Program-made: the position numbers and the translations under genes
Shown here: positions 1 to 9,364 of the stretch, one piece after another
How positions within the stretch are numbered: the stretch's first letter is position 1
How the letters are laid out: each line of letters opens with the position of its first letter
The notes under the pieces: generated by a model
The model's input: only the letters and a program-made list of their open reading frames with translations
What the model was told of the DNA's origin: nothing
Databases searched by the model: none
Assembly (NCBI GenBank): GCA_009377645.1
Contig: WHTQ01000012.1
Location: forward strand, 1-64,000
DNA from: Micromonosporaceae bacterium
GTDB taxonomy: Bacteria; Actinomycetota; Actinomycetes; Mycobacteriales; Micromonosporaceae
Direction of reading: 5' to 3'
DNA: 64,000 nt

Positions 1-1430
1 ACGGGTACGACGGGTTCCTCTACTCGATCGGGTTCCTGGTCGCCTGGCTGGTGGCGCTGCTGCTGGTGGCGGAGCTGCTGCGCAACTCGGGCCGGTTCAC
101 GATGGCCGACGTGCTGGCGTTCCGGATGCGGCAGCGGCCGGTGCGCACCGCGGCCGCCGCCTCTACCGTGGCCGTCTCGATCTTCTACCTGCTGGCCCAG
201 ATGGTCGGTGCCGGGGCGCTGGTGGCACTGCTGCTGCGGATCCAGGAGGGCGAGACCTTCCTGGGGATGGACGCGAACACCGCCCGGATCGCGACCATCG
301 TCCTGATCGGCGCCCTGATGATCACCTATGTGACGGTGGGTGGCATGAAGGGCACCACCTACGTGCAGATCGTCAAGGCGTTCCTGCTGATGACCGGCGC
401 GGCGGTGATGACCGTGCTGGTGCTGGCGGCCTTCAACTTCAACCTGTCGTCGCTGCTCGGCGCGGCCGCCGACCGCAGCGGGAGTGACGGCTTCCTGGAG
501 CCCGGCCTGGTCTACGGCCGGGAGGTGGCCGGCGACGCGCTGCAGACCTTCTACAACAAGATCGACCTGCTCTCGCTCGGGCTGGCGCTGGTGCTCGGCA
601 CCGCCGGGCTGCCGCACATCCTGATCCGGTTCTACACCGTGCCGAACGCCCGGGCGGCCCGGCGCAGCGTGCTCTGGGCGATCGGCATCATCGGCGCCTT
701 CTACCTGATGACGCTGGCGCTCGGGTTCGGCGCCGCGGCGCTGGTCGGCGGGGACGCGATCTCGGCGCAGAACCCGGGCGGCAACACCGCCGCGCCGCAG
801 CTGGCCGACGCGCTCGGGCAGCGCTACCTGGGCGGGGACCTCGGCGGGGCGGCGTTCCTGGCGATCATCGCGGCGGTCGCGTTCGCGACCATCCTGGCGG
901 TGGTCGCCGGCCTGACACTGGCCTCCTCGTCCAGCATGGCGCACGACTTCTACGCCAACGTGATCCGGCGCGGCGAGGCGACCGAGCGGCAGGAGGTGGT
1001 GGTGGCCCGGTTCTCGGCGTTCGTGATCGGCGGGGTCGCGATCGTGCTGGGCATCCTGGCCCGGAACCTGAACGTGGCGTTCCTGGTGGCGCTGGCGTTC
1101 GCGGTCGCCGCCTCCGGCAACCTGCCGGCGATCATCTACAGCCTGTTCTGGAAGCGGTTCACCACCACCGGCGCGGTGTGGGCGATCTACGGTGGGCTGA
1201 TCTCGGCGGTGCTGCTGGTGTTCTTCTCGCCGGTGGTGTCCGGCGCCGAGAACGCGATGTTCCCGAACCACGACTGGCAGTGGTTCCCGCTGCAGAACCC
1301 GGGCATCATCTCGATCCCGGCCGGCTTCCTCTGCGGCTGGCTCGGCACGTTGCTGGCCAAGGAGCCGCCGGACGAGGCCAAGTACGCGGAGCTGGAGGTG
1401 CGGGCGCTCACCGGGGTCGGCGCCCACTGA
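1..1430 (+). CDS. Sodium:solute symporter (SSS family), 5' end cut by window edge
   Basis: This is an integral membrane secondary transporter of the SSS family, most like cation/acetate or monocarboxylate symporters (ActP/MctC type). The open frame runs in from the window edge in the phase beginning at base 3, and the residues before the first GTG (base 51) already read as a membrane helix, so the true start lies upstream. About 475 codons are present. They contain many hydrophobic helices, the family loop GGMKGTTYVQ after helix five, and a C-terminal tail rich in Glu/Ala. Substrate cannot be decided from sequence. The gene ends about 100 bases before the LuxR-type regulator gene on the same strand, with no clear terminator between them. 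Family assignment is firm; acetate as substrate is a guess. Confidence 0.85.
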   Translation, partial: GYDGFLYSIGFLVAWLVALLLVAELLRNSGRFTMADVLAFRMRQRPVRTAAAASTVAVSIFYLLAQMVGAGALVALLLRIQEGETFLGMDANTARIATIVLIGALMITYVTVGGMKGTTYVQIVKAFLLMTGAAVMTVLVLAAFNFNLSSLLGAAADRSGSDGFLEPGLVYGREVAGDALQTFYNKIDLLSLGLALVLGTAGLPHILIRFYTVPNARAARRSVLWAIGIIGAFYLMTLALGFGAAALVGGDAISAQNPGGNTAAPQLADALGQRYLGGDLGGAAFLAIIAAVAFATILAVVAGLTLASSSSMAHDFYANVIRRGEATERQEVVVARFSAFVIGGVAIVLGILARNLNVAFLVALAFAVAASGNLPAIIYSLFWKRFTTTGAVWAIYGGLISAVLLVFFSPVVSGAENAMFPNHDWQWFPLQNPGIISIPAGFLCGWLGTLLAKEPPDEAKYAELEVRALTGVGAH

Positions 1431-1525
1431 CCTCCCGCCGCCCCCGGCCGGGCCGGTAGCCTCGGCGCTGAGCGGGGGCTCGAGCCGAGCCGGTGCGGGT
1501 GCCGGCCGCTGACGAGGCGGGGACG

Positions 1526-4468
1526 ATGAGTCGAGGCGGGCGCGGTGCGGGGTGGGTGGTCGCCCCGGCGCTGGTCGGCCGGGCGGAGGAGCTCGAGCGG
1601 CTGGCGACGGCGGTGGCCGCCCCACCGGTGGTCGTGGTGGTGGACGGCGAGGCGGGAATCGGTAAGACCCGGCTGGTGACCGAGCTGGCGGCCCGGCCGG
1701 AGGTGACCGGCCGGCGGCTGCTGGTCGGCCGGTGTCACCGGATCCGCGAGTCGTTCCCGCTGGGTCCGGTGGTCGAGGCGCTGCGGGGCGCGGCCGACCA
1801 GCTGGCCGGGACGGCGCTCTCCCCGGTCGCCGGTGCCCTGCGACCGCTGCTGCCGGAGCTGGCCGGCCGGCTGCCACCGGCCCCGGCGCCGCTGGACGAC
1901 CGGGCCGCGGAGCGGCACCTGGTGTTCCGCGGCCTGGTGGAGCTGCTGGCCGGGCTGGGCCCGGCGGTCCTGGTGCTGGAGGACCTGCACTGGGCGGACG
2001 GGCAGACCGCCGACTTCGTGGGCTACCTGCTGGCGGGCGTGCCGGCCGACCTCGCGGTGGTGCTCACCTTCCGGGGCCAGGAGGTCAACCCCGGGCTTCG
2101 CGCCGCGACCGCCCGGCGCTCGCCTGGGACCGGCCGGGCCGAGCTGCTGCTGGCTCCGCTCGACCCGCCCGCCACCGGTGCCCTGGCGGCCGCGATCGTC
2201 GGGGTCGAGCGGGTCTCCGAGGAGTTCGCCGACTACCTGTGCGAGCGGACGGCCGGGCTGCCGTTCGCGGTCGAGGAGCTGCTGGCGCTGCTGCGTACCC
2301 GCGGGGACGTGGCCCGGCAGGGCGGCGGCTGGGCCCGGCGGGAGCTGGCCGAGCTGACCGTCCCGTCCGGGATCCGGGACCAGGTGGCCGAGCGGATCGG
2401 GCACCTGACCGCGGACGCCAGGTCGGTGGTGGTGGCGGCGGCGGTGCTGCAGGTGCCGGTGCCGGCACCGGTGTTGCTGGCTACCTCCGGGCTGGCGGCC
2501 GGGCGCGCCGCCCGGGCGGTGGACGAGGCGCTCGGGTCCGGGCTGCTGGTCGAGCACGGCCCGCAGCTCGGGCTGCGGCATCCGCTGGCGGCGCAGGCGG
2601 TGTACGAGGCGACGCCGGGGGTGCGCCGCCGGGAGCTGCACGCCCGGGCCGCGACCACGCTGCGGGCGCTCACCCCACCGCCGCTGGGTCAGCTGGCGCA
2701 CCACCTGCGCCACGCCGATCGGTGGGACGAGTGGCCGGCGGCGGCCGAGCGGGCCGCCGACCAGGCGGTCGGGCTCGGGCACGACGAGGCGGCCGCCCGG
2801 CTGCTGGAGGAGGTGCTCCGGCACGCCCCGCTGGACCCCGAACGCCGCGGCCGGCTGGCGGTGAAGCTGGGTCGGGTCGCGGTCGACGCGCTCCGCGCCG
2901 CCACGGCGGTGGACCTGGTCTCGGCGGCGCTGCAGACCGAGCCCACGGCTCCCGGGCGGCTGCCGCGGGAGCTGCGGGGTGAGCTGCGGCTGGTGCTCGG
3001 GCGGCTGATCGAGCACACCGGCGGGGACCCGGTGCGGCTGCGCCAGCTGTGGGCCGGCGCGGTCGAGGACCTGGACCACCGGCCGGACCTGCAGGCGTGG
3101 GCGATGGTGGCGCTGGGGATCCCGATGGTCGCCCAGGTCCCGGCCGCGGAGCACCGCAGCTGGCTGGACCGGGCGGTCGAGATCCTTCCGGCGGTCACCG
3201 ACCCGGTCGACCAGCTGCACCTGCGGGGCAAGGTCGCGATGGTGCTGGCGGCGCTGGGCGACCCGAGCTGGCGGGCGCAGGCCGAGCAGATCACCGCCCG
3301 GACCGGCGGCGCCCCCCGGCAGCGGCGCGAGGTCACCGCGTACTGGTCGGTGGGGCTGGCCGCCTGCTTCGCCGGTCATCACGAGACCGCCGGGCGGCTG
3401 CTGTCCACCGGGCTGGCCGCGGCGGTCGGGTGCGGCAGCCGCCGGCTGGAGCTCACCTGCCGTTCGTCGCTGGCGCTGCTGGACTACTGCCGGGGCGACT
3501 GGTCCGGGCTGGCCGAGCGGGTCGCGACGCTGGTCGACGAGGTCGCCGACGACCCGGGCACGGACGAGGTGGTACTGGTCGCCGGGTGCCTGGCGCTGGC
3601 GCGCGGGGAGGTCGCGCCGGCCCACCGGTGGCTGGAGCCGTTCCTGCGCCGCGACTCCGGCGCGTACGACGTGGTGCCGTTCGCGGTCGGGGCCTGGTGC
3701 CGCGCGGCGCTCGCCCGGGGGGACCTGGCCGGTGCGCTGGCGAGCATCCGGCGGGTGGTGGCGGTGATCGAGGCCAGCGGCGCCTGGGCGGCGGCGATGC
3801 GGGCGCTGCCGGCGGTGGCCGAGACCATGGTGGCCACCGGTGAGGTGGCGGCCGCCGGCGCGCTGGTGGACCGCTGTGAGCGGGAGCTGGCCGGCTCGGA
3901 CGCACCGCTGGCGCCGGCGGCGCTCGAGCACGCCCGGGGGGTGCTGGCCGCGGCGGCCGGTCGCGGGCCGGAGGCGGCCCGCCGGTTCCGCGCCGCGGCG
4001 CACCGGTACCAGCGGCTGACTTGCCCCTACGAGGCGGCGCAGGCGAACGAGCGGGCGGCGGAGGCGCTGCTGGCGGCCACCCCCGAGGATGCTCCGGCGG
4101 GCGGCGACCGGCCCGCGATCGCCGGGCCGGCGTTGCAGGCGGCGCTGGCCGAGTACCTCCGGCTGGGGGCGAGCTGGGACGCGGCGCGGGCCACGAGCAC
4201 GGCCCGGCGGTACGGGGTGCCGGTGCCGGCCCGCCACCGCGGAGGCCGGCGCGGGTACGGCGACCGGATGTCTCCCCGGGAGCGGGAAGTGGCGGACCTG
4301 GCGGCGACCGGCCGGACCAACAAGGAGATCGCCGCCGAGCTGTTCCTGTCGACCCGGACGGTCGAGAAGCACGTGCTGGCCGTGATGCGGAAGCTGGGCG
4401 CCAGCACCCGCGCCGGGATCCTGCCCCGGCTGGTCGACCACGCCAATAACGGGGGGATTCCCGCATAG
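1526..4468 (+). CDS. LuxR-family transcriptional regulator of the large ATP-binding (LAL) type
   Basis: This is a 980-residue cytoplasmic ATP-dependent transcription activator. An N-terminal AAA/STAND ATPase carries Walker A GEAGIGKT near residue 40 and a Walker B-like VLVLEDLHWADG near residue 150. A long helical, TPR-like middle follows, then a C-terminal LuxR helix-turn-helix beginning MSPREREVADLAATGRTN with the TVEKHV recognition helix. Size and order match LAL (MalT-like) regulators. I chose ATG 1526, preceded by the purine-rich GAGGCGGGG, over an in-frame GTG at 1493. The inducer and target genes are unknown. LAL regulators often sit beside sugar-uptake or antibiotic genes; here the neighbours are a symporter and a secreted protease, so control of either is only a possibility. 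Confidence 0.9.
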   Translation: MSRGGRGAGWVVAPALVGRAEELERLATAVAAPPVVVVVDGEAGIGKTRLVTELAARPEVTGRRLLVGRCHRIRESFPLGPVVEALRGAADQLAGTALSPVAGALRPLLPELAGRLPPAPAPLDDRAAERHLVFRGLVELLAGLGPAVLVLEDLHWADGQTADFVGYLLAGVPADLAVVLTFRGQEVNPGLRAATARRSPGTGRAELLLAPLDPPATGALAAAIVGVERVSEEFADYLCERTAGLPFAVEELLALLRTRGDVARQGGGWARRELAELTVPSGIRDQVAERIGHLTADARSVVVAAAVLQVPVPAPVLLATSGLAAGRAARAVDEALGSGLLVEHGPQLGLRHPLAAQAVYEATPGVRRRELHARAATTLRALTPPPLGQLAHHLRHADRWDEWPAAAERAADQAVGLGHDEAAARLLEEVLRHAPLDPERRGRLAVKLGRVAVDALRAATAVDLVSAALQTEPTAPGRLPRELRGELRLVLGRLIEHTGGDPVRLRQLWAGAVEDLDHRPDLQAWAMVALGIPMVAQVPAAEHRSWLDRAVEILPAVTDPVDQLHLRGKVAMVLAALGDPSWRAQAEQITARTGGAPRQRREVTAYWSVGLAACFAGHHETAGRLLSTGLAAAVGCGSRRLELTCRSSLALLDYCRGDWSGLAERVATLVDEVADDPGTDEVVLVAGCLALARGEVAPAHRWLEPFLRRDSGAYDVVPFAVGAWCRAALARGDLAGALASIRRVVAVIEASGAWAAAMRALPAVAETMVATGEVAAAGALVDRCERELAGSDAPLAPAALEHARGVLAAAAGRGPEAARRFRAAAHRYQRLTCPYEAAQANERAAEALLAATPEDAPAGGDRPAIAGPALQAALAEYLRLGASWDAARATSTARRYGVPVPARHRGGRRGYGDRMSPREREVADLAATGRTNKEIAAELFLSTRTVEKHVLAVMRKLGASTRAGILPRLVDHANNGGIPA

Positions 4469-4501
4469 CTATCGCAGCGCCGTCGCCCGCACCCTGTCGG
4501 T

Positions 4502-4663
4502 ATGGAGGACGTCGACCCGACCGGCGAGGGCCGGGCCGGTGACGACACGGCCGCCGGGCCCGACCATCCCGGTCCGGACCCGGGCGGTCCACCGGCGGGG
4601 GAGCCGAGTGAGCCGGAGGATCAGCCGCCGGCTCCGCCGCGGCGACGGTGGGTTCCTTTGTGA
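4502..4663 (+). CDS. Possible small acidic/proline-rich protein, 53 residues
   Basis: A short open frame from ATG 4502 to TGA 4661-4663 encodes an acidic, Pro/Gly-rich stretch ending in a basic patch RRRWVPL. Third codon positions are mostly G or C, as in the neighbouring real genes, which is the only support for coding. No convincing ribosome-binding site is visible upstream and no family is recognised. It lies alone between the LuxR-type gene and the secreted peptidase gene. It may be a real small protein or chance open sequence in GC-rich DNA. Confidence 0.28.
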   Translation: MEDVDPTGEGRAGDDTAAGPDHPGPDPGGPPAGEPSEPEDQPPAPPRRRWVPL

Positions 4664-4721
4664 ACGGTCCCCGGCCGGATCGCCGGAGGACAAACGCGGG
4701 GGAGAAGGGTGACGGAGTGCC

Positions 4722-7700
4722 GTGATCAGGAGACAGTGGATAAGACCGGTCCTGGCAGCCGCCGCCACGGTGGTGCTGACCGTGGGGCTGGCCGGCCCGG
4801 GCACCCCCGTGCAGGCCCAGGAGCGGGCCGGCGCCGATCCGCCGGCGATGGTCGAGCCTGAGCTGCTCACGCAGCTGGCGCAGGCGGACGAGGCCAGCTT
4901 CTGGCTGCGACTGGACGAGCCGGCCGACCTGGCGGGGGTCGAGTCGGTCACCGACTGGTCGGCGCGCGGCACCGCCGTGTACGAACGGTTGACCGACGCG
5001 GCCGCGCGGACGCAGGCCGGCCTGCGCCAGCTGCTGTCCGCGCGCGGGGCGGCCTTCCAGCCGTACTGGATCGTGAACGCGATCCGGGTGACCGGGGACC
5101 GGGCACTGGTCGACGAGCTGGCCCGGCAGCCGGAAGTGGCCGAGATCCTGACCGACCGGACCTACCACATCCCGGAGCTCGAGCCGGCCGACTCGGCGCC
5201 CGCCGCGGTCGCCGGGGTGGAGTGGGGAGTGGACCGGATCGGCGCCCCGCAGGTGTGGCAGGACCTGGGAGTACGCGGCGAGGGCGTGGTGGTCGGGGTG
5301 ATCGACAGCGGTGCCTCGTACACCCATGAGGCGCTGGTCGGGCAGTACCGCGGCAACCTCGGCGACGGAGAGTTCGACCACAACTACCACTGGCACGACC
5401 CGTCCCAGGTGTGCGGCCGACCGTCCCTGGCACCCTGCGACACCAACGGGCACGGCACCCACGTGACCGGTACGATCGTCGGCGGCGACGGCGGCGGCAA
5501 CCAGATCGGGGTGGCGCCCGGCGCCAAGTGGATCGCGGCCAAGGGGTGCGAGACCACCAGCTGCAGCGACGCGGCGCTGCTGTCGGCCGGCCAGTTCATG
5601 CTGGCCCCGACCGACCTGGCCGGCGAGAACCCGCGCCCCGACCTGCGGCCGCACATCGTCAACAACTCCTGGGGCGGCGGTGCCGGCAGCGACCCGTGGT
5701 ACCAGGGGATCGTCCGGGCCTGGCTGGCGGCCGGGATCTTCCCGCAGTTCGCCAACGGCAACACCGACGGGACGGCCGGCTGCGGCTCCGCGTCCAATCC
5801 GGGCAACCTGCCGGGCAGCTACGCTGCCGGGGCGTTCGACATCGACAACCAGATCGCGCCGTTCTCCAACCGCGGCCCCTCGGCCTGGGGCGGCGAGATC
5901 ATCAAGCCGAACGTCGCCGCCCCCGGGGTGGCGATCCGCTCGGCCATGCTCGGGGCTCCGGACGCGTACCAGATCGCCAGCGGCACCTCGATGGCCTCGC
6001 CGCACGTGGCCGGCACGGTCGCGCTGATGTGGTCGGCCGCCCCGGACCTGGCCCGGGACGTCGACCTCACCCGGTCGCTGCTGGATCTGACCGCGATCGA
6101 CACCGAGGATCTGTCCTGCGGCGGCACGGCCACGGACAACAACGTGTGGGGGCAGGGCCGGCTGGACGCCCGGGCGGCGGCCGAGGCGGCGCTGGACCCG
6201 GTGCCGGCCGGCACCCTGGCCGGCAAGGTGGTCGACTCCGTCTCCGGGGAACCGGTCCCGGACGCGCTGATCACGATCACCGGCGCGGTCCGCCGGAGCA
6301 CCCACACCGGTGCGGATGGCGGTTACGCGGTGACCCTGCCGGCCGGCGGCTACCAGGTGAGCGTGCTGGCCAACGGCTACCCGTCCGAGCGCGGCGTGCG
6401 GGCCACCGTCACCGCGGACCGGCCCGCCACCGTCCACTTCGCACTGGACCCGATCCAGCAGTGGGAGGCGCGGTACGACGGGCCGGGAGCGGCCGCGGAC
6501 GAAGCCGAGGCGATAGCGGTGAGCCCGGACGGCGGCCGGGTGTTCGCGACCGGTGCCAGCACCGGTGCCAGCACCGGCGAGGACTACGCGACGGTCGCGT
6601 ACGACCCGGCCACCGGGCAGCAGCTGTGGGCCGCTCGGTACGACGGCGGCGGTGGCGGCGACGATCAGGCCACCAGCGTTGTGGTGAGCGGAGACCGGGT
6701 GATCGTGACCGGGCGCAGCGACGGCGCCGGCCCGACCTTCGACTACGCCACGGTCGCCTACGACGCGGCCACCGGTGTCGAGCTGTGGGTGGCCCGGCAT
6801 GACGGGCCGGCCAGCGATCCCCGCCCGGCGTTCGCCGCTTTGAACGTCCCCCCCAAGGTGGCGGTCGAGGACGACCGGGTGTTCGTCACCGGGTTCGACT
6901 ACACCGAGCTGACTGGCGAGGACTTCGGCACGGTGGCCTACGACGCGGCCACCGGGGCCGAGCTGTGGCAGGCCCGCTACGCCGGGACCGCGGTGCCGGA
7001 GGCGAACGACATCGGCTACGACGTCGCGGTCGCCGCCGGCACGGTCTACGTGACCGGCACCAGCCGCGGCGCGGACGGCCGGGACCATTGGGAGTTCGCC
7101 ACGGTGGCCTACGACGCCGCCACCGGCGAGCAGCGGTGGGCCGCCCGACACAGCTCGAGTACGCGTTCGCACTCCTCCTGGGCGGTGACCGCGACCGACA
7201 GCCAGGTCTTCGTCACCGGCCAGAGCTCGCAACCGGGCGCGATCGAGTTCGCCACGGTGGCCTACGACGCGGTCACCGGCGACCGGCAGTGGGAGTCCCG
7301 GCACCGGGGCCCGCTCAGCGGCGGGACCCCCCGGGACGTGGTGGTCATCGAGGACGGTGAACATGGAGACCGGGTCTTCGTCACCGGCTCCAGCCTGACC
7401 AGCCTCGGCAACTCCGACGCGGCCACGATCGCGTACGACGCGGCCACCGGCGATGAGCTGTGGCAGGCCCGCTACGCCGGGCCGCGCGGCGCCGGCGACA
7501 CCGGCCGCGCGCTGGCGGTCGTCGGCGGCGAGGACGGCGGCCTGGCCGGCGCCACGCTGGTGGTCACCGGAGAGAGCTGGGGCCAAGGCACGCATTTCGA
7601 CTACTTCACCGTCGGCTACGACGCCACGACCGGTGCGCGGCAGTGGGACGCGCGGTTCGACCAGCCGGTGACCGGCCGGGCCGAGGCGACCGGGGTCGCG

Positions 7701-8243
7701 GTGGCCGGCACCGCGGCCGACTACCAGGTCTTCGTCACCGGGCTGCTGCGGCCGGAGGCGTTCTCGACGCCGTCGGGCGACTTCGCCACGGTCGCGTACG
7801 GGGTGCAGCCGCTGGTCTGCGACCGGACCGTCACCAGGGTGCGGGTGGCCCCGGTGGTGGTCAACGACGGCGTGACCTGCCTGGAGGACGCGCAGCTGCT
7901 CGGTGGGGTGACGGTGCGTCCAGGCGCCGGTCTGGTCTCGACCGACTCGGTGGTCCTCGGTGGAGTGACCGCGGACGGGGCCAGCGTGGTCGAGCTGGAG
8001 CGCACGCAGGTGGTCGGTGGGGTGCGGGTACGCGGCACCACCGGCCGGGTGTCGGTGTTCTCGAGCGAGGTGATCGGCTCGGTGCAGCTGCTGGACAACG
8101 TCACCGGGCAGGTCCCGCCGACGGTGGCGGCCAACTCGGTGCGCGGTTCGCTGAAGTGCTCCGGAAACGTGCCCCCGCCCAGCGACCTCGGCCTGCCGAA
8201 CTCGGTGACCGGCGAGGTGTCCGGGCAGTGCGCCCCACGGTGA
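4722..8243 (+). CDS. Secreted S8 (subtilisin-like) serine peptidase with C-terminal beta-propeller
   Basis: This 1173-residue exported protease starts at GTG 4722, with GGAG eight bases upstream. A signal peptide (basic start, hydrophobic LAAAATVVLTVGLA, cleavage near PVQAQ) is followed by a prodomain. The subtilisin domain has all three catalytic motifs: Asp in VVVGVIDSGA, His in NGHGTHVTGT, Ser in GTSMASPHVAG. Then comes a carboxypeptidase-regulatory-like beta-sandwich (GTLAGKVVDSVSGEPVPD). Next are about eight repeats of the form Y-D-x-x-T-G-x-x-x-W-x-A-R, which should fold as a beta-propeller. The tail is a valine-rich repeat region resembling a beta-helix. It probably acts outside the cell or at the surface; substrate is unknown. 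A strong terminator follows directly. Confidence 0.92.
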   Translation: MIRRQWIRPVLAAAATVVLTVGLAGPGTPVQAQERAGADPPAMVEPELLTQLAQADEASFWLRLDEPADLAGVESVTDWSARGTAVYERLTDAAARTQAGLRQLLSARGAAFQPYWIVNAIRVTGDRALVDELARQPEVAEILTDRTYHIPELEPADSAPAAVAGVEWGVDRIGAPQVWQDLGVRGEGVVVGVIDSGASYTHEALVGQYRGNLGDGEFDHNYHWHDPSQVCGRPSLAPCDTNGHGTHVTGTIVGGDGGGNQIGVAPGAKWIAAKGCETTSCSDAALLSAGQFMLAPTDLAGENPRPDLRPHIVNNSWGGGAGSDPWYQGIVRAWLAAGIFPQFANGNTDGTAGCGSASNPGNLPGSYAAGAFDIDNQIAPFSNRGPSAWGGEIIKPNVAAPGVAIRSAMLGAPDAYQIASGTSMASPHVAGTVALMWSAAPDLARDVDLTRSLLDLTAIDTEDLSCGGTATDNNVWGQGRLDARAAAEAALDPVPAGTLAGKVVDSVSGEPVPDALITITGAVRRSTHTGADGGYAVTLPAGGYQVSVLANGYPSERGVRATVTADRPATVHFALDPIQQWEARYDGPGAAADEAEAIAVSPDGGRVFATGASTGASTGEDYATVAYDPATGQQLWAARYDGGGGGDDQATSVVVSGDRVIVTGRSDGAGPTFDYATVAYDAATGVELWVARHDGPASDPRPAFAALNVPPKVAVEDDRVFVTGFDYTELTGEDFGTVAYDAATGAELWQARYAGTAVPEANDIGYDVAVAAGTVYVTGTSRGADGRDHWEFATVAYDAATGEQRWAARHSSSTRSHSSWAVTATDSQVFVTGQSSQPGAIEFATVAYDAVTGDRQWESRHRGPLSGGTPRDVVVIEDGEHGDRVFVTGSSLTSLGNSDAATIAYDAATGDELWQARYAGPRGAGDTGRALAVVGGEDGGLAGATLVVTGESWGQGTHFDYFTVGYDATTGARQWDARFDQPVTGRAEATGVAVAGTAADYQVFVTGLLRPEAFSTPSGDFATVAYGVQPLVCDRTVTRVRVAPVVVNDGVTCLEDAQLLGGVTVRPGAGLVSTDSVVLGGVTADGASVVELERTQVVGGVRVRGTTGRVSVFSSEVIGSVQLLDNVTGQVPPTVAANSVRGSLKCSGNVPPPSDLGLPNSVTGEVSGQCAPR

Positions 8244-8263
8244 GCTGACCCGCCGGACCGGCC

Positions 8264-8299
8264 GCCGGGGGACCCGCTGTACCCAGCGGGTCCCCCGGC
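8264..8299 (+). terminator. Strong hairpin terminator after the S8 peptidase gene
   Basis: A perfect 16-base-pair GC-rich stem (GCCGGGGGACCCGCTG paired with its complement) closes on a four-base loop TACC, 20 bases after the peptidase stop codon. There is no U-tract, which is common for actinomycete terminators. Confidence 0.8.
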
Positions 8300-8335
8300 G
8301 CCGGCCCCGGGCTGGCTGCCACCTGACCGGTCGGG

Positions 8336-8560
8336 CTGTGTTCGGTGCTGCACCCGGCCGACGCGGCGGCGAACAAGCTGTGCGCCCTGTTCGGGCGGGC
8401 AGAGGTGCGCGACTACGTCGACGTGCACGGCGTGCTCCAGGACGGACGCTACGCCGGCGACGAGCTGCTGCGGATGGCCGCCGACCACGACCCCGGCTTC
8501 AACCCGGAGATGTTGGCCGAGGCGCTCCGGGCGGTTCGTCGGAGCGGACGCAATAGCACG
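8336..8560 (+). pseudogene. Remnant of AbiEii/AbiGii-type nucleotidyltransferase toxin gene (C-terminal part)
   Basis: The frame opens right after an in-frame stop (8324-8326) and gives HPADAAANKLCALFGR, then RDYVDVHGVL and DHDPGFNPEMLAEAL. These match the conserved C-terminal half of AbiEii/AbiGii nucleotidyltransferase toxins. The N-terminal catalytic half is missing, and no native stop codon is present, so the frame runs into the next gene. No cognate antitoxin is visible. It is a truncated relic of a toxin-antitoxin or abortive-infection module. Family recognition is from motif memory, without a search. Confidence 0.65.
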
Positions 8561-8648
8561 GTCGGTCATGTCGAGAATCGCGCGACGGCCTCTACATACC
8601 TGGTGAGAGGTGCCCATCCGGGCACCGGGATCGGGAGCGGAGAGGATC

Positions 8649-9227
8649 ATGAGGGCCATGACTGGACGAGACGACACCGGGCCGGGCAGGTCCGGCGAGG
8701 GCGTGCGGCCGGGGACCGGCCGGGACCGGGCCGAGTGGTTCACGGTGCTCGACGCCTGGGGGGCCGCCGGCCGCCCGTACCGGGAGATCGCCGACTGGCT
8801 CACCGGGGAGCACGGCCTCAGCACCTGGTGGGCGCAGAAGCTCATCGTCGAGTACGAGCAGGCGCGCGGGGTGCGCGAGGCCGGCGTACGCCCCGGCGGC
8901 ACGTTCACGGTGACCGCCAGCAAGACGGTGGGCGTACCGGTCGAACGTCTGTTCCAGGCGTTCGTCGACGACTCTCTGCGCGGGCGCTGGCTGCCCGGCA
9001 TCTCGGTGCAGGAGCGCACCGTCACGCATGGGCGCACGGCGCGTTTCGACTGGGACGACGGCGCCACCCGGGTCAACGTCGGCTTCGCCGCCACGGGCGA
9101 GGGTAAGAGTCAGGTGTCGGTGGAGCACGAGCGCCTGCCGGATCAGCAGGCCGCGGAGGACAGGAAGGCGTTCTGGCGGGAGCGCCTGGCGGCCCTCAAG
9201 GCCCTGCTGGAGGGGGAGCAGCGGTAG
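8649..9227 (+). CDS. SRPBCC (AHSA1-like) protein with N-terminal DUF4287-like helical domain
   Basis: This 192-residue soluble protein begins at ATG 8649, preceded by GGAGCGGAGAGG. Residues of about 25-75 (EWFTVLDAWGAAGRPYREIA and the WWAQKL motif) resemble the DUF4287 helical unit. The remainder reads as a START/SRPBCC fold of the AHSA1 type: a first beta strand TFTVTASKTVGVPVERLFQA, a central RFDWDDGATRVNV, and a C-terminal helix ending LKALLEGEQR. Such proteins bind hydrophobic ligands or act as co-chaperone-like modules; no catalytic activity can be assigned. It stands alone on this strand, downstream of the AbiEii remnant. Confidence 0.75.
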   Translation: MRAMTGRDDTGPGRSGEGVRPGTGRDRAEWFTVLDAWGAAGRPYREIADWLTGEHGLSTWWAQKLIVEYEQARGVREAGVRPGGTFTVTASKTVGVPVERLFQAFVDDSLRGRWLPGISVQERTVTHGRTARFDWDDGATRVNVGFAATGEGKSQVSVEHERLPDQQAAEDRKAFWRERLAALKALLEGEQR

Positions 9228-9364
9228 CCGTCGAGCGGGGCCGTGAGGCTTAGAACCGGAGGGTTGGTGGGTCGCGGTGCGGGCCGCCGCGACGGTACGT
9301 GTTGCGCCGTCCCCGGAACGGTCGGATCATTGATCTATGGCGACACATCCTAAGGAGGCCATTA

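Noticed and set aside
6541-6580. Short tandem nucleotide repeat in the first S8 gene
   Set aside because: It is a local duplication encoding GAST-like repeats within a coding propeller and has no sign of regulatory use.
3453-7595. Large minus-strand open frame across the LuxR gene and the S8 peptidase
   Set aside because: Spans two real genes and their intergenic region, repetitive composition, no recognisable domain.
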